Of a DNA stretch of 64,000 nt, positions 33,508-44,153 are shown one piece after another. Source of the DNA: Axinella damicornis (lineage: Eukaryota > Porifera > Demospongiae > Axinellida > Axinellidae); contig OZ007513.1 in the NCBI GenBank assembly GCA_963931865.1, positions 6,804,157 through 6,868,156 on the forward strand, written 5' to 3'. A model generated the notes under the pieces. That model was not told the origin of the DNA. It searched no databases and worked only from the letters and a program-made list of their open reading frames with translations. The position numbers were made by a program, and so were the translations under genes. Positions within the stretch are counted from its first letter, which is position 1. Every line of letters starts with the position of its first letter.

Positions 33508-33791
33508 AGTGTTCAGTATCTGCACAGGGAATGTAGAACCATACACAAAACAGGTAGGACAAAATAACTAAGTCACCTACTGACCACATATATTAAATAA
33601 TTCAGGTGCAATTTTGTGAAATTGAAATCTGTAGAGCACACAACGTGGTTAATATTGATTGGATTGTAGCTACCTTGTAATTTTATTTCAGCATAATTAT
33701 TTCCAGTGTGTATTACAAATCAGTCAAATTGGATGGCTGAGATTGCCAGTGAACTAACCACATCACTAACCTGTTTCAAATTATTCATGAT

Positions 33792-34021
33792 GTAAGGTAG
33801 GTGGGGTAATTCGGGCCACAGGTAATTCGGGCCACTTCAACTTCAGGTCAACGGTAACTAAAAACGGACAGACTTTAGGCAAACTTCTGGCCATGTATAT
33901 CCAGGGACTCAACCTGCCTACAACTCACTAGAAGCAAGAATCCAATGGATGCTTCTTTTCCTGTTGCAACGTTGAAGTGGCCCGAATTACCACGTGGCCC
34001 AAATTACCCTGCCCCACCTTA
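33792..34021. mobile_element. 230-bp MITE with TAAGGTRGG ends
   Basis: The left end TAAGGTAGGTGGGGTAATTC and the right end GCCCCACCTTA are complementary, with internal complementary GTAATTCGGGCCAC and GTGGCCCGAATTAC. No coding capacity. Confidence 0.8.
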
Positions 34022-35209
34022 CCAGCTATGTATTGCATGTCCACTAAACCCATGCACTGTCCCTCAAGTTTAAATACTTCATGCTGAGATGTGACCAATA
34101 CCTACACCAGCTATATAGAATGCATGAGCTCTAGGAGTACATCCCAAGTTGTACAGAAGTTCAATAACTTATTGAGATGCATGGGACATGAACTGACGTA
34201 ACTAATGTATCGGTACAAGGCGCATTCCTACAGGACAATTGTAGGTGGTACGCACATGAATCAGACCAAATCCAAGCATGATCTGAAACCATGATAACCC
34301 ACAAGATAAATCCACACTGTAGTTAATTATTACATGGTCAACAGCTAGCTAGCTACGTAGCTAGCTAGCGTTTATCTAGCTACCCTAAGGTGTACTGCTA
34401 CTACACAAGAAGCATTGATTACGGCTATATACAGATTGACCGATCAGCAGCTCACCGATGCCTGTATTTGTAGCTAGCTGTAGTTCAAGTTTGTAGACTT
34501 TTCTTTACTTTTTGTGAGTGTAGGCTTATAAAAATCATATACCGGTAGAGCGGAAATGCAATGGTTGCAATCCCATGGGATTGCAAACTTTCAGTGAGTA
34601 TTTATAATAACCAAATTTTGTCTATTTTGATAGGCAAATCCTTGTAAGGGGAATCCAGCCACAATGGTGGAACTTTGCTTTAGGCAGCAACATGTTTATT
34701 TTGCATGTTACTGTTGGGATTATGTCACCCTAATATTACAGATATCATGTCCAAGCATGAAGGCGGATATTCTCTTACAGGCTGTGTCTCCTTTAGTTCC
34801 CTTCCTTCCCGTATGAGAGATACAAATCTGTGAACTGTGCATATACAGCACAGGTCTGACAAGCAAATAGCAAGTTTGCAAAGATAAAGAGCAAGATGAT
34901 TGTAACCATCTTACAATTTGCACTAGTGCATGTAGAGGAGGGAGGACACGATCACGTGTTGCATATTTAATCATATAGTGATAACAAGGTTCTGTATAAA
35001 ACGCCTATACCGCGAGAGTGTAATTATTTCAGTAATCTGCACTGCTTTCAGCCAATCAGCTGCTGATTACACTTTTTTGCACTGGTACGAGTGCTAAAAA
35101 GTGTAATCACGAGCTGATTGGTTATGCCGCTGCGGTTTCTACGTGGTTTCTAGCTTCGAACAGAAAAGTAAACAAACGATTATCGAGTGCATAAAGGTAG
35201 CTAAGCGTC
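34022..35209. other. No gene; CCAAT-bearing foldback at 35052-35121 before the chimeric ORF
   Basis: CCAATCAGCTGCTGATTACA and its complement TGTAATCACGAGCTGATTGG form a foldback of about 70 bp placed 90 bp upstream of the ATG at 35210. The two CCAATCAGC words face each other and would serve as Y-box (NF-Y type) sites. GGCAAATCCTTGTAAGGGGA near 34630 is a dispersed repeat. No other feature. Confidence 0.5.
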
Positions 35210-35659
35210 ATGGCGGAGGGTAGCTACTGGTCAAATGAATTTTCCTGTCCCACTATTGCTGCGTTTCTTCATGAGAGCGTGTGCGAAAATACCGAAGATG
35301 TTGGGCTGGAGAACTCGTACTCGACGCGACTGACACCGAAACTCGTACACGACGGTCGCCGAACCATGGACAATAAACAGTCCATTGGACTCATCCTCAC
35401 ACTGCTGATCCTATACGAGGTGATGCTGCTGGTGCAAGTACAAATTGAAACTGGAGTGAAGGGAGTGTTTCTGTCACTGCTCCCATCGTTTTCATTGTCT
35501 GCACTGGGATGGTACTTGAAGAAGAGATTCCAGAGGAAAAAGAGGTCCCAGAGGAGATCGGAGACTGATTTGGAGGAGGAACTGTTGATGCCTGAGGAAC
35601 ATTCCTCAATCACAATTGAAGAGACTGAGAACAGTGACAGTGATTTGACACGTTTGTAA
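35210..35659 (+). CDS. Chimeric ORF: new N-terminus fused to an inverted membrane-protein exon
   Basis: A clean 149-codon frame on the plus strand in strong start context (GTCATGGCGG). The first 57 residues (MAEGSYWSNEFSCPTIAAFL onward) match nothing else in the window. From about 35376 the sequence is the family's last exon read in the opposite orientation to its neighbours: SIGLILTLLILYEVMLLVQV, IVLSLLPSF-like FLSLLPSFSLSALGWYL, KKRSQRRSETD, then the acidic EEHSSITIEETENSDSD tail. The predicted product has two membrane segments and a charged tail. It was formed by a local inversion inside copy C. Whether it is expressed is unknown; the CCAAT foldback upstream could act as promoter. Confidence 0.55.
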   Translation: MAEGSYWSNEFSCPTIAAFLHESVCENTEDVGLENSYSTRLTPKLVHDGRRTMDNKQSIGLILTLLILYEVMLLVQVQIETGVKGVFLSLLPSFSLSALGWYLKKRFQRKKRSQRRSETDLEEELLMPEEHSSITIEETENSDSDLTRL

Positions 35660-36964
35660 TGTTCATTTAGTAAGTCCTGAAGATATATCTTTAGCATTCT
35701 CCTTGATTTTATTACTCCATTGTAAGTCCCTAACTTGGCAACTAGAGTAAGCACTTCATCATAGTAAACACTTGTACCAGACGGAATAGTGCAGGGATGA
35801 TTAGGAAGCTGGATTATACAGGATGTAATGGATGGATGATTGCGAGTATATTGATGTGTAAGTGACTGTGTAGTGTATCCGATGTTGATTAAGTTATACC
35901 TGCTGCTGCCCAGTACAAATATTTCATGAAGTCTTCAGTTTGAAGCTTTGTTCCTCATCTTGCGATAGTGTAAAGACACTAACTTTGCCAGCACAATTGG
36001 CATCAGAATGTTTAGGAATGCAAAAGCAGACATTATAATGAGACGATAGAAGTGAGATCGGTCAAGGTGTGATCCGTAAGATCCTGTAACCCATTGGTTA
36101 TAGCTTATAGATACATATCCTTTGTCATTTTCATCTGCAGTTTGTCCATGAACGTGTGCATATGACTTTACCTGTACAGCACATGGGTATGCAACATGTT
36201 ATGTGAGAGGATAAGATCACAGACACAGGTGTAACAGACTATTAACTCTCAGTACCAACCAATGACTGAAAAAGCCGTCATGAGTTCCAATAAGCCCATA
36301 AGAAGTTATGTGGGGGCTTTACTAGCGTAATGCTTCAATAGCTACAGGGTTTTTGCTTAATTCCTTATAAGCTGGTTGTTAAAGGGCGTAATTTAAGCTT
36401 CTCTTTTCTAAGACACTGCATGCAAGTACCCTTACACACCATGCCATACACACAGAAGATGTTCTTACCCAAGGGAAGAGTTTCATCAACGCTGCCAATA
36501 GGTCATCCTCAGTGGTGTTACAGGGAACATCATCAATGTGCATGCAGTGAAGCATGTAGGTAACCATGATGTTGCAAGCAACGGCAAATAGTTCCACTCA
36601 GAACGTTATCTAGTATCAGTACCTGATCTACTGAAATGAGATTGAGTAAGGGAGAACTGCTCCACTGAAATTCGTAGTAGTATGAGCGGTTAATCAGTGT
36701 AACAGACAAGGGAGGATGTCTGCCACAACTCCGTGGTAGCATACTGTCAATAACGATATTCACATGAATATAGACTATGTCTCGAGGCAACCATTGAGAT
36801 GGAGAAAAAGCGTCTTGCATCAGGTAACTCACTTTGCTGTCCGTGATCAGAACATGTTCCAATTTCTGATACAAAATTTGGGCACGGGTTGCGAGGTGGT
36901 GTGCACTTGCGGTCACAGCTATCAGAATAAAGATGCTAGTGAGCAGCGTCCACTCTGCAGCCAT
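35376..36964 (-). pseudogene. Membrane family copy C, with last exon inverted
   Basis: The ectodomain exon starts at 36964 (MAAEWTLLTSIFILIAVTAS) and contains ITDSKVSYLMQDAFSPSQW, FQWSSSPLLNLIS and, after a frame break near 36535, CNTTEDDLLAALMKLFPW. The second part (about 35700-36175, minus) keeps remnants of the first membrane segments up to VLTLVAKLGTY. At about 35684 the match stops, and 35376-35684 continues the gene on the plus strand, including 3' flank AGTCCTGA shared with copy D. Thus the C-terminal block has been flipped in place. The copy cannot make the original protein. Confidence 0.75.
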
Positions 36965-38441
36965 GGCTAGTCAATATCTGCACAGAAAGAAAAGATCACA
37001 ACGATGAAGCCTGACAAAACACAAAGCCATGTAGCTAGCTACTGATTGTAAACTAGCCAAACAAATAGTTATTCTCTGCTAAATTAATTTCCATCCGTCC
37101 AGCTAATGAACGTATTATTTTATAGTATGCACATAAGAACACACACTGCAATAATTATTATTATAGCTGCAGTATGTATATTTGCTATAACTATGCATAA
37201 CAAGCTAGCAAGGTGTTATTACAATCATGATGACTAGTTTAATAATTTCTAACCTATGACGTAGAGAGATGATTGCTATAGGTTTAGCAAATAGCTAGCT
37301 ATCGATTGAACTAATCACTTCACTAGCCTACTTCCGACATTCAAGCTAGGTAAACACACGCTAGCAAAATTTCAGCTAGTGCTGCATGCGTCTATGTGGA
37401 GTATATATGTACGAAGCGCTGCTTTGATAAAATCTATGTTTCTCAATCGTGTGCCTATTGAATAAGGAACTGCAATTGTATCCCACTATCAGGGCTTTCA
37501 GTGTGTTCTTATACAACTAACATTGATAGGCAAATCCCTGTGGGGGATCCTCCTCAATGATAGCTTTGTTCCAGATACATAGCAACATCTAAACATCCTC
37601 TGGCCCAGCTGAATACAGATTCAGATTGTTGTTCTGAAAGCTAAAACTTCCTCTGCCCGGCTGATTCCAGACTTGATTGCTGTTTTGAAAGATGAAAACT
37701 TCTAATTTGATTGCTGTTCTGAAAACTGAAACCTGCCCGGCTGATTCCACACTTGATTGCTATTCTGAAACTTCTTCTGATGATTGCTGTTCTGAAAGCT
37801 GAAACTTCCCCTGGTCCGGCTTATTCCAGATTTGTTCTGAAAGATCCAAACTTTTCTGTTTTGATTGTCATTCTGAATGCAAAAATTTCCGCCTGACTTG
37901 ATAGCTGTCCGAGGCTCCAACCTCGCCTGTGACCATGCAGTCTGGGAATGGGCTCCTCTAAAATCTATCACTATTGTCTGTGCTGCAATTCTGCTGGAAA
38001 TTCATGCCCACTCAACTGAAATCCACTGTATAGCTAGTCAACACCCAACACTCTTCGGGTTTTCAGTAGCTACCTGGTCATGGACACAACGATCTAGTTA
38101 TACCTGAATAGATAACTGAATACAGATCCAGCTACCTGATATCTAACTCAATTTGTCAAAGCATGACTGTGTGGTCAACAAATGTAGAGTTCAATTAGCT
38201 ACTGAAAAATGACGACTATAATTATATGTGAATGTGTAGTATTATAGTGACTGGGTTGACAAGTCAACACTGTGTGTAATAATGCAACTATATAGCTCAA
38301 GAGAAATATTTGGGCACTAAGTGTCACTACTGAGTGAATATACTATAATTATATAAATCCACTGTAAAACTTGTACTTACCTGCACTGTTCTCAATGTGG
38401 CTGACACCGAGACATTAGTAGCTACCAGGTTGACGCGAGTT
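36965..38441. other. No gene; irregular tandem repeat at about 37620-37870
   Basis: GATTGCTGTTCTGAAA and CCCGGCTGATTCCA alternate about four times between 37620 and 37870 with a period near 60 bp and uneven spacing. GGCAAATCCCTGTGGGGGAT near 37528 is the dispersed repeat noted at 30030 and 34632. Confidence 0.65.
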
Positions 38442-38783
38442 CATGGGCGTAGCTAGCAATGAGGCGAGGGAGGCAGTTGCCTCCTCGCTTTTCTGGATAA
38501 TGACGCGCGTGTCCGGAGTCTCGCACACTCCGCGTACGATGTGCGTTCGATCTGATGACAGAGACATGAGCTAGGCTGACCATGAGCCGGTGTATACTCT
38601 TAACGCTGATAGTGCTGCAAGTCTGGGACAGTCAGGGCACCGGCATATTCCGAGAGCAACTGTTTGCGCGCACTGCGGATTAACTCATGAATAATTAATT
38701 AGCTCGGAAAATTTTCGCAGCACGCTTCGCGCGCGCTGAGAACTCCATGCCTCCTCAGTCTCCAAATCCTAGCTACGCCCCTG
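38442..38783. mobile_element. hAT-like MITE
   Basis: The left end CATGGGCGTAGCTAGCAATG and the right end CCTAGCTACGCCCCTG resemble the CAGGGGCGTAGC termini of a hAT-type family common in animals (family knowledge). The interior has GAGGCGAGGGAGGCA and a CpG-rich centre. The flanking 8-mers match only partly. Confidence 0.6.
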
Positions 38784-38900
38784 GCTCAGTTGTGGGACTG
38801 TCACCTTCGTTTGAGATTCAACATGAATGATTGGCACAGATTAGGGTACTTACCACCAGGCCACATTTTATTTGTGCTTGGATACTGACATGTGCACATG

Positions 38901-39320
38901 TACCGTAGTGTACGTATTAAGCGCCCAGGGGTCAGGGTTCAATAGAATCCCGCTGAACAGGGGGGTGGGCGCTAGATGCGTACTCAGACTACTTAGGCAT
39001 GTAGTATCCGCCCACCCATTCAGCACTGTATAAACAACAAGCGCTGCGGTAAGCTGTGAATACCAATGACCGGCTATGAATATCTAAGTCCATTTTTCAC
39101 GCATAGAAATTGATCGCGCATCTTTAAGCTCGCCGTAGTTGACTGTAAATCGGCCTTTTTGAATGCACAACCTCGCCGAGAGGTTAAGAAATGCTGCTCA
39201 AAACTTTTGTGATGGGTGGGCTCTTACTACACTGCTTTTGGACCCTGTGCAGGAACTTGAGCCAAAACAGGGGGGTGGGCGGTTGATCCGTGGTGGGCGC
39301 TTGATACGTACACTACGGTA
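38901..39320. mobile_element. TACCGTAG TIR element, second copy
   Basis: The ends TACCGTAGTGTACGTATTAA and TACGTACACTACGGTA are complementary. CTGTGCAGGAACTTG inside matches the element at 10971-11540. It holds no open frame comparable to the HIRAN-like one there, so cargo differs between copies. Confidence 0.75.
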
Positions 39321-40353
39321 CGTGTCTTAGGTATGAGTTGTGGGGCTGTCCAATATGATTAATTAACCCTCGGCGCGCATGCGCACAGGGTTACTGTAGT
39401 CGTTTTGTGTGTCTGTCTGTTTGTCTGTTTGTCTGTTTGTCCAAGAAACTTATCTGCCAACTGGTGCTAGTAAACGTAGAACTAAAGGCACTAGCGGTAC
39501 AAGCGGGATACATACATGGATTTAAAACTGGCGTTTTTCCTAAAAATACTTAGTTAGGAAGCTAGAGCGCTTCTTGCTTACCGCGATAATGTCCGCCATT
39601 TTGTCCAACATGCAATTTTCCAGGCGTACTTGCAAATGATTATGGGTTTCCTGGTTGCTTCATGAATATACTTACCTAGTCAGAGTGAGCTACATGAATA
39701 TCTTTACCAGGCTGTGAATACGACAATGCCCACTCGCTTCGCGTGAGGCTCTTCTGCGTGTATTCACGTATGCACTGCATGTAGTTCATAATGATTACAT
39801 CATGCACCATTTGGATGTAGATTTCTGGCGAGAACCCTGTTGGTTGGCCACTGGTGACTGACAATGGAGTCTGTATGGTCTATGCGTCTGAGAAAGACAT
39901 GTCCAATGTGTGGTGCAGTAGTACAGTGCATGCGAAGAGGGCGGTTTGTGATTGTGGCCATGCCTTTGCGTGTAAAAGGAGGGCACGTTGCAGTGATGAT
40001 TGTGAGCCTAAGAAAGCTACCAAACGCCGAGGGTTTGCACTTTAGTGCTTTTCATTTTGAGTGTAATGTTCTTGCGTAATGATTTCAACCACCACAGTTT
40101 TCTTTGTGCTTGGATGTGACTGACACCCAGACATGTGTACTAGTCCAGGTATACTAGATGTGAGTTGTGGGACTGTCCTTTTTCGAATAGGGAACATTCT
40201 TTCTGTTTCATAATGGCTCATACAGATTCAGTCGTGAAGTGGTACATCGATCATTATTTTCCTGTGGTAACAGTTCATTGTGTACTATGCATGCAGTCCA
40301 GTTGTCCATATGCATTCCCTCATCCATTCTGGTCCCTGTATGTACCACGACAG
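39321..40353. other. No supported gene; GCGCATGCGC repeat with GTCTGT array
   Basis: TCGGCGCGCATGCGC, then AGGGTTACTG and GTGTGTCTGTCTG (39370-39440) recur in altered form at 42922-42978 and 10903-10960. This is a dispersed repeat with a palindromic core. Short frames downstream have no domain. Confidence 0.5.
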
Positions 40354-40453
40354 GAGTAGTGTGATTGGTACAAGCTAGCATGAATGAGTCCTGCATGCAT
40401 GTATACATGCGGGACTCATTCATGCTAGCTTGTACCACTGCATTACACTACTC
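40354..40453. repeat. 100-bp hairpin whose arms resemble the adjacent exon relic
   Basis: GTACAAGCTAGCATGAATGA with GTCCTGCATG faces CATGCGGGACTCATTCATGC with TAGCTTGTACC across a short centre; the outer words GAGTAGTGT and ACACTACTC also pair. CATTCATGCTAGCTTGTA in the right arm resembles GAACATGCTAGCTTGTAG 56 bp further on, inside a relic of the membrane-family first exon. Confidence 0.7.
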
Positions 40454-40469
40454 ACATTTCAGCTCATTG

Positions 40470-40540
40470 GTCCACTTGATCAGAATGAACATGCTAGCTT
40501 GTAGGGTGCACATATAATCAAGATCTGCACATAATGAATA
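40470..40540 (-). pseudogene. Relic of a membrane-family first exon (copy E)
   Basis: On the minus strand, ATGTGCACCCTACAAGCTAG followed by CATGTTCATTCTGATCA matches the signal-peptide start of copy B, with one base missing relative to it, so the frame is lost after a few residues. The flanking GATCTGCACA also matches copy B's upstream sequence. Only about 70 bp remain. Confidence 0.6.
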
Positions 40541-40988
40541 TCATAATTGTACAGTGCACCAGTTATACCTAAACAGAAACTTCTAACGCTGAATCATAAC
40601 TATGTTGGTGGTACCAGTTCAGTCTGAATGCGTGCCGCAGTAGATCTACTGTCCTTGCCTGTTTCAAATGTTTAACACACTGCTACGATACTAGAGCATC
40701 TGTACGGTAGCTGCACTGTTTCGTGATCCCTTCTTCCCTGGATGTTTTCTCTCCAGCTCTAGCTAGCTCAGCTACATCCTGGTTATAGCTACTAGCTACT
40801 GCAATCACGCACGGCTTTGTATACAGTATCATCATTCCAGTGTTGACTGCATACTATATGTAGTCCAGTAGTCCTTTCACACCCACCAAATAAAGATTGG
40901 ATTTCTGCACAGCAAATACATTACGTATGTGGGAAATAGGGACTTGCACTTGATGAGTGCTAAACAGATTCTTAACTATCATCAGGAC

Positions 40989-41039
40989 TAGCCTCGTTCC
41001 CAGGCCCGAGACGGCGTCTCGGGCCTGGGAACAAGGCTA
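40989..41039. mobile_element. Micro-foldback with perfect 9-bp target duplication
   Basis: TAGCCTCGTTCCCAGGCCCG and CGGGCCTGGGAACAAGGCTA meet at a GAGACGGCGTCTC centre. CATCAGGAC flanks both ends (40980-40988 and 41040-41048). It sits just beyond the 3' end of membrane copy D. The related 3' flank of copy C near 35680 has the same AGTCCTGA word without the insertion, so it serves as an empty site. Confidence 0.9.
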
Positions 41040-41060
41040 CATCAGGACTTACAAAAAACA

Positions 41061-42830
41061 CTACAAAAGTATCAAATCACCGTCACTATTCTCAGTCTCT
41101 TGAATTGTGATTGAGGAATGTTCCTCAGGCATCAACAGCTCCTCCTCCAAATCAATCTCTGATCTCCTTTCAGAAATCTTTTTCCTTTGGGATCTCCTCT
41201 TCAAGTACCATCCTAGCACTGGCAGTGGGAACGATGGGAGCAGCGACAGAACTATTCCCTTCACTCCAGTTTCAATGTGTACTTGCACTAGCAGCATCAC
41301 CTCGTACAGGATCAGCAGTGCGAGGATGAGTCCAATGGTTGCAGTAATTATGACAAAGTGCAAACACATACTTCCACAGCACCTCACACTGCTCTGGATA
41401 TTTCTCCCACTTGATCGCCTTTGCCACTGATACAGCAAGTAAGCAGCAATGGTTGTGAAACCAGCAGGTATCATTAGCAAAAATAATATATACATGATAG
41501 TCACTTGAGGATGGCACGAAAAGGGGAATAACAGTCATGGTGAAAAGCTGTATATATCACTATCAGAACATTCCATAATGCAAGTGTCTGGACTAAACGC
41601 TTCAAGGAAGAACATCTGCAACCAACACACTTCTGCCTTTAAGGAAATTGTTCTTCACAGTGTACACGGAAATGAGAAGTTCAATAAACACTGCAATCGG
41701 GATGACGGTAAACTTGGTCACAAGGGTAAGCACTTCCACATTATAAGTACTTGTACCGGATGGAATTGTGCATTGATGATTAGAGAGCTGGATGATGCAG
41801 GATGCAATTGTTGGGTGATTGTTAAAAAGTTCCTTAACTGAGGTTGTAGTGTATCCGACATTGGTCAGGAAGGCCATACCTGCTGCTGCCCAATCTCCCT
41901 TTGAAGCTTTGGTCATCATCTTGGGATAATATGAGGAGAGTAACTTTGCAAGCACAATTGGTGTGAGAGTATTTAGGAACACAAAAGCACCAAATAGAGA
42001 AAAACGACAGACGTCAGTATTGCGACCTGATCCTTTGAAAGGTCTTGCTACCTTATCATTATAGCACATGGCGACATATCCTCTGTCATTTTCATTTGTT
42101 GGTTTATTGATGCGGGCGTATGACTTTACCTGTACAAAAGAGGGATCATGAGTATTCAACATGTAAAGAGATATCACCCCAAAAAAACAACATCATTTTG
42201 CAATGACAGGCTAGGTGAGCTTACACTACCAATTCTTTGATGATCAAGTATGCATGCCTTAGCTACCATACAAAATACCAAGATACCATACAAAATACCA
42301 AGATACCATACACAAGCATGCACTGATGTTCATACCCAAGGTAGGAGTTGCATCAATGCTTCCAACAGGTCATCCTCGGAAGTGTTACAAGGAAGAGGTC
42401 AATGTGGAGCGAACTCTGTAAGAAATCGGTGTTTTGTATGGTTATGTGAATACTGCGGCATATCACATTGTCTAATATTAGCAATCGGAATGATGTTGAG
42501 TAAGGAAGAACTGCTCCACTGAAAGTTCTGGTGGTATGAGAAGCTGACCAGTGTACCAGGCAAGACAGGATGTCCATCACAACTCTCTGGTAGCGTACTG
42601 ACAACGCTGACATTGATGAAGAATAAGTCTTGGGATGATCCTTGGGACGGAAAGAACGTGTGCTGCATCAGGTACCCTACTTTCCTGTCTGTGATCAACG
42701 CATGTTCTAGTTTCTGATACACAACTTGGGGTGCAAGGTACTGGATTGTGCTTCTTGCTGTCACAGCTATAGTAACTGTTATCAGAACAAAGGTGCTAGC
42801 ATGCAGTGTCCACATATCCTTGGTGGTCAA
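41061..42830 (-). pseudogene. Seven-segment membrane protein, frame-broken (copy D)
   Basis: The ectodomain exon starts at 42830 (MTTKDMWTLHASTFVLITVT). It contains ITDRKVGYLMQHTFFPSQG, SCDGHPVLP and FQWSSSSLLNII, then shifts frame near 42480 (LLILDNVI) and again near 42395 (CNTSEDDLLEALMQLLPW). The second exon follows TGTACAG|GTAAAGTCATACGCC (VKSYARINK) and gives the hydrophobic segments, with another shift near 41625. The final block MTIMYILFLLMIPAGFTTIA to the NSDGDLILL tail is open. The break near VYTVKN falls at the same place as in copy B but in a different reading phase. Overall layout as copy B; family unknown. Confidence 0.7.
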
Positions 42831-43278
42831 TTAGTACCTGCATATAGAGAGAATAAAACAAATCTGACATACATAATGTAACTATGGCTGAGTGTAGACC
42901 GCATCCTACTCATAATTACCCCGTGCGCGCATGCGCGAAGCAGGGTTAAGCAATCGGTTTTGTCTGTCTGTCTGTCCGGCGTCTGTCAGCCGTGTAAAAT
43001 TGAAATCTCGCAATGTACAGTTGCTAAACCAGACAAAAAGATGGGAATACGAAAAAAAGAAGCGTTTGTGTACCTGATAGCTACGAAGCCGCTTGAATTC
43101 GTTGCATATGGCAGGTCTTTCTTATTAAACATCGGCCATTTTTACGGTCTGCAATTGCGCAACTCAAATACGGACGTAAATACGGATGTACGCGGATTCT
43201 GGCACGTGTTCATACTGAAGATTGAATTGAATTATGGATCTTAGAAGGGCTTAGAAGCGTTCCCTTAAGGTAGTAAAC
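42831..43278. other. No confident gene; GCGCATGCGC repeat
   Basis: GCGCGCATGCGCGAAGCAGG and a GTCTGTCT array at 42922-42978 repeat 39370-39440. A 94-codon frame (42960-43244) begins inside this repeat; I do not call it. Confidence 0.45.
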
Positions 43279-43830
43279 ATGGGTACCGCGATCTCCGAAA
43301 CCAAGTTGATGGATAAATGGGCAGCATCAAAGCGTACACAAGTTTCAGCAATACTTTGCATCAAACTGCTCCCTCTGCTTGAAAATGCCCTAAAACTCAA
43401 TTTTAAGGCCCTCTACGAAACTGAAAATTTGGACCCTCTCCAAGGCCCCACCCACACTCTGACCCCATCATCAATACACACACAAAACAGGCCCCAAAAC
43501 TACGGATGGATTTACCACCTGCTCTCCTCACTTGCAGGCTACAGCCCAAAACTCACTGCCACCCTCAAAAACAGAGGTTTGGCTACCCTAGGCTTTCAAA
43601 AAAAATTCCACGCACACCAACTAAAACCGACTCAAGCCAAGGCCAGTTTCCAAAAGGTCAACCTACCCCCTGCAAAACTAGGGATGCATTTCCACGTTCA
43701 CCTCTCGGTTACCGAGTTTTGGCCACACATCTACTCCCTCTCACCAGCCCAGTCCAGCTACCAAACCAGCCAAATTCGCCCTAACACGAAAATGGGCGGG
43801 GCCTGTAATGCCGAAGGGTCAACTCTCTAG
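43279..43830 (+). CDS. Unassigned 183-codon ORF with strong C-over-G skew
   Basis: It starts MGTAISETKLMDKWAASKR, so Gly2 and Ser6 fit the N-myristoylation pattern. From about 43430 the plus strand is very rich in C and A and poor in G, giving many Pro, Thr, His and Gln residues and a parallel long frame in another phase. That favours a compositional artefact over a real protein beyond the first 50 residues. No domain recognised. It could be the 5' exon of something larger or a repeat. Confidence 0.25.
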   Translation: MGTAISETKLMDKWAASKRTQVSAILCIKLLPLLENALKLNFKALYETENLDPLQGPTHTLTPSSIHTQNRPQNYGWIYHLLSSLAGYSPKLTATLKNRGLATLGFQKKFHAHQLKPTQAKASFQKVNLPPAKLGMHFHVHLSVTEFWPHIYSLSPAQSSYQTSQIRPNTKMGGACNAEGSTL

Positions 43831-44130
43831 AGTACCTTGGCCAGGGAGCTGTCGGAGGCTGTTCACTTTCCAGGCTGTTCTTCGGCCACTTCAGCAGACC
43901 CACAAACATTCCTGCTCACTCCACCTAGCTATTCACACACAGATAGCCCATCGCCACATTCAATCAGCTAGAAACAAATCTTCAAAGTACCGCACGGCCA
44001 CATCAGAGTACCGATTTGAAACTCGAAAGGGCCGCTAGCCGCATCAAAGAAAGAAGCCCCCCTTGTTTATTCCGGTTGCCGCCATGGGAAAACGTAAACA
44101 GATGAATAACTCTAAATAACCGTATGCAAG

Positions 44131-44138
44131 TGACGTCA
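44131..44138. promoter_or_regulatory. CRE-type palindrome TGACGTCA
   Basis: A perfect TGACGTCA lies 16-23 bp before the ATG at 44154. This is the consensus site for CREB/ATF bZIP factors. The close spacing suggests a short 5' leader or chance. Confidence 0.4.
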
Positions 44139-44153
44139 TCTCATTAATTATTC

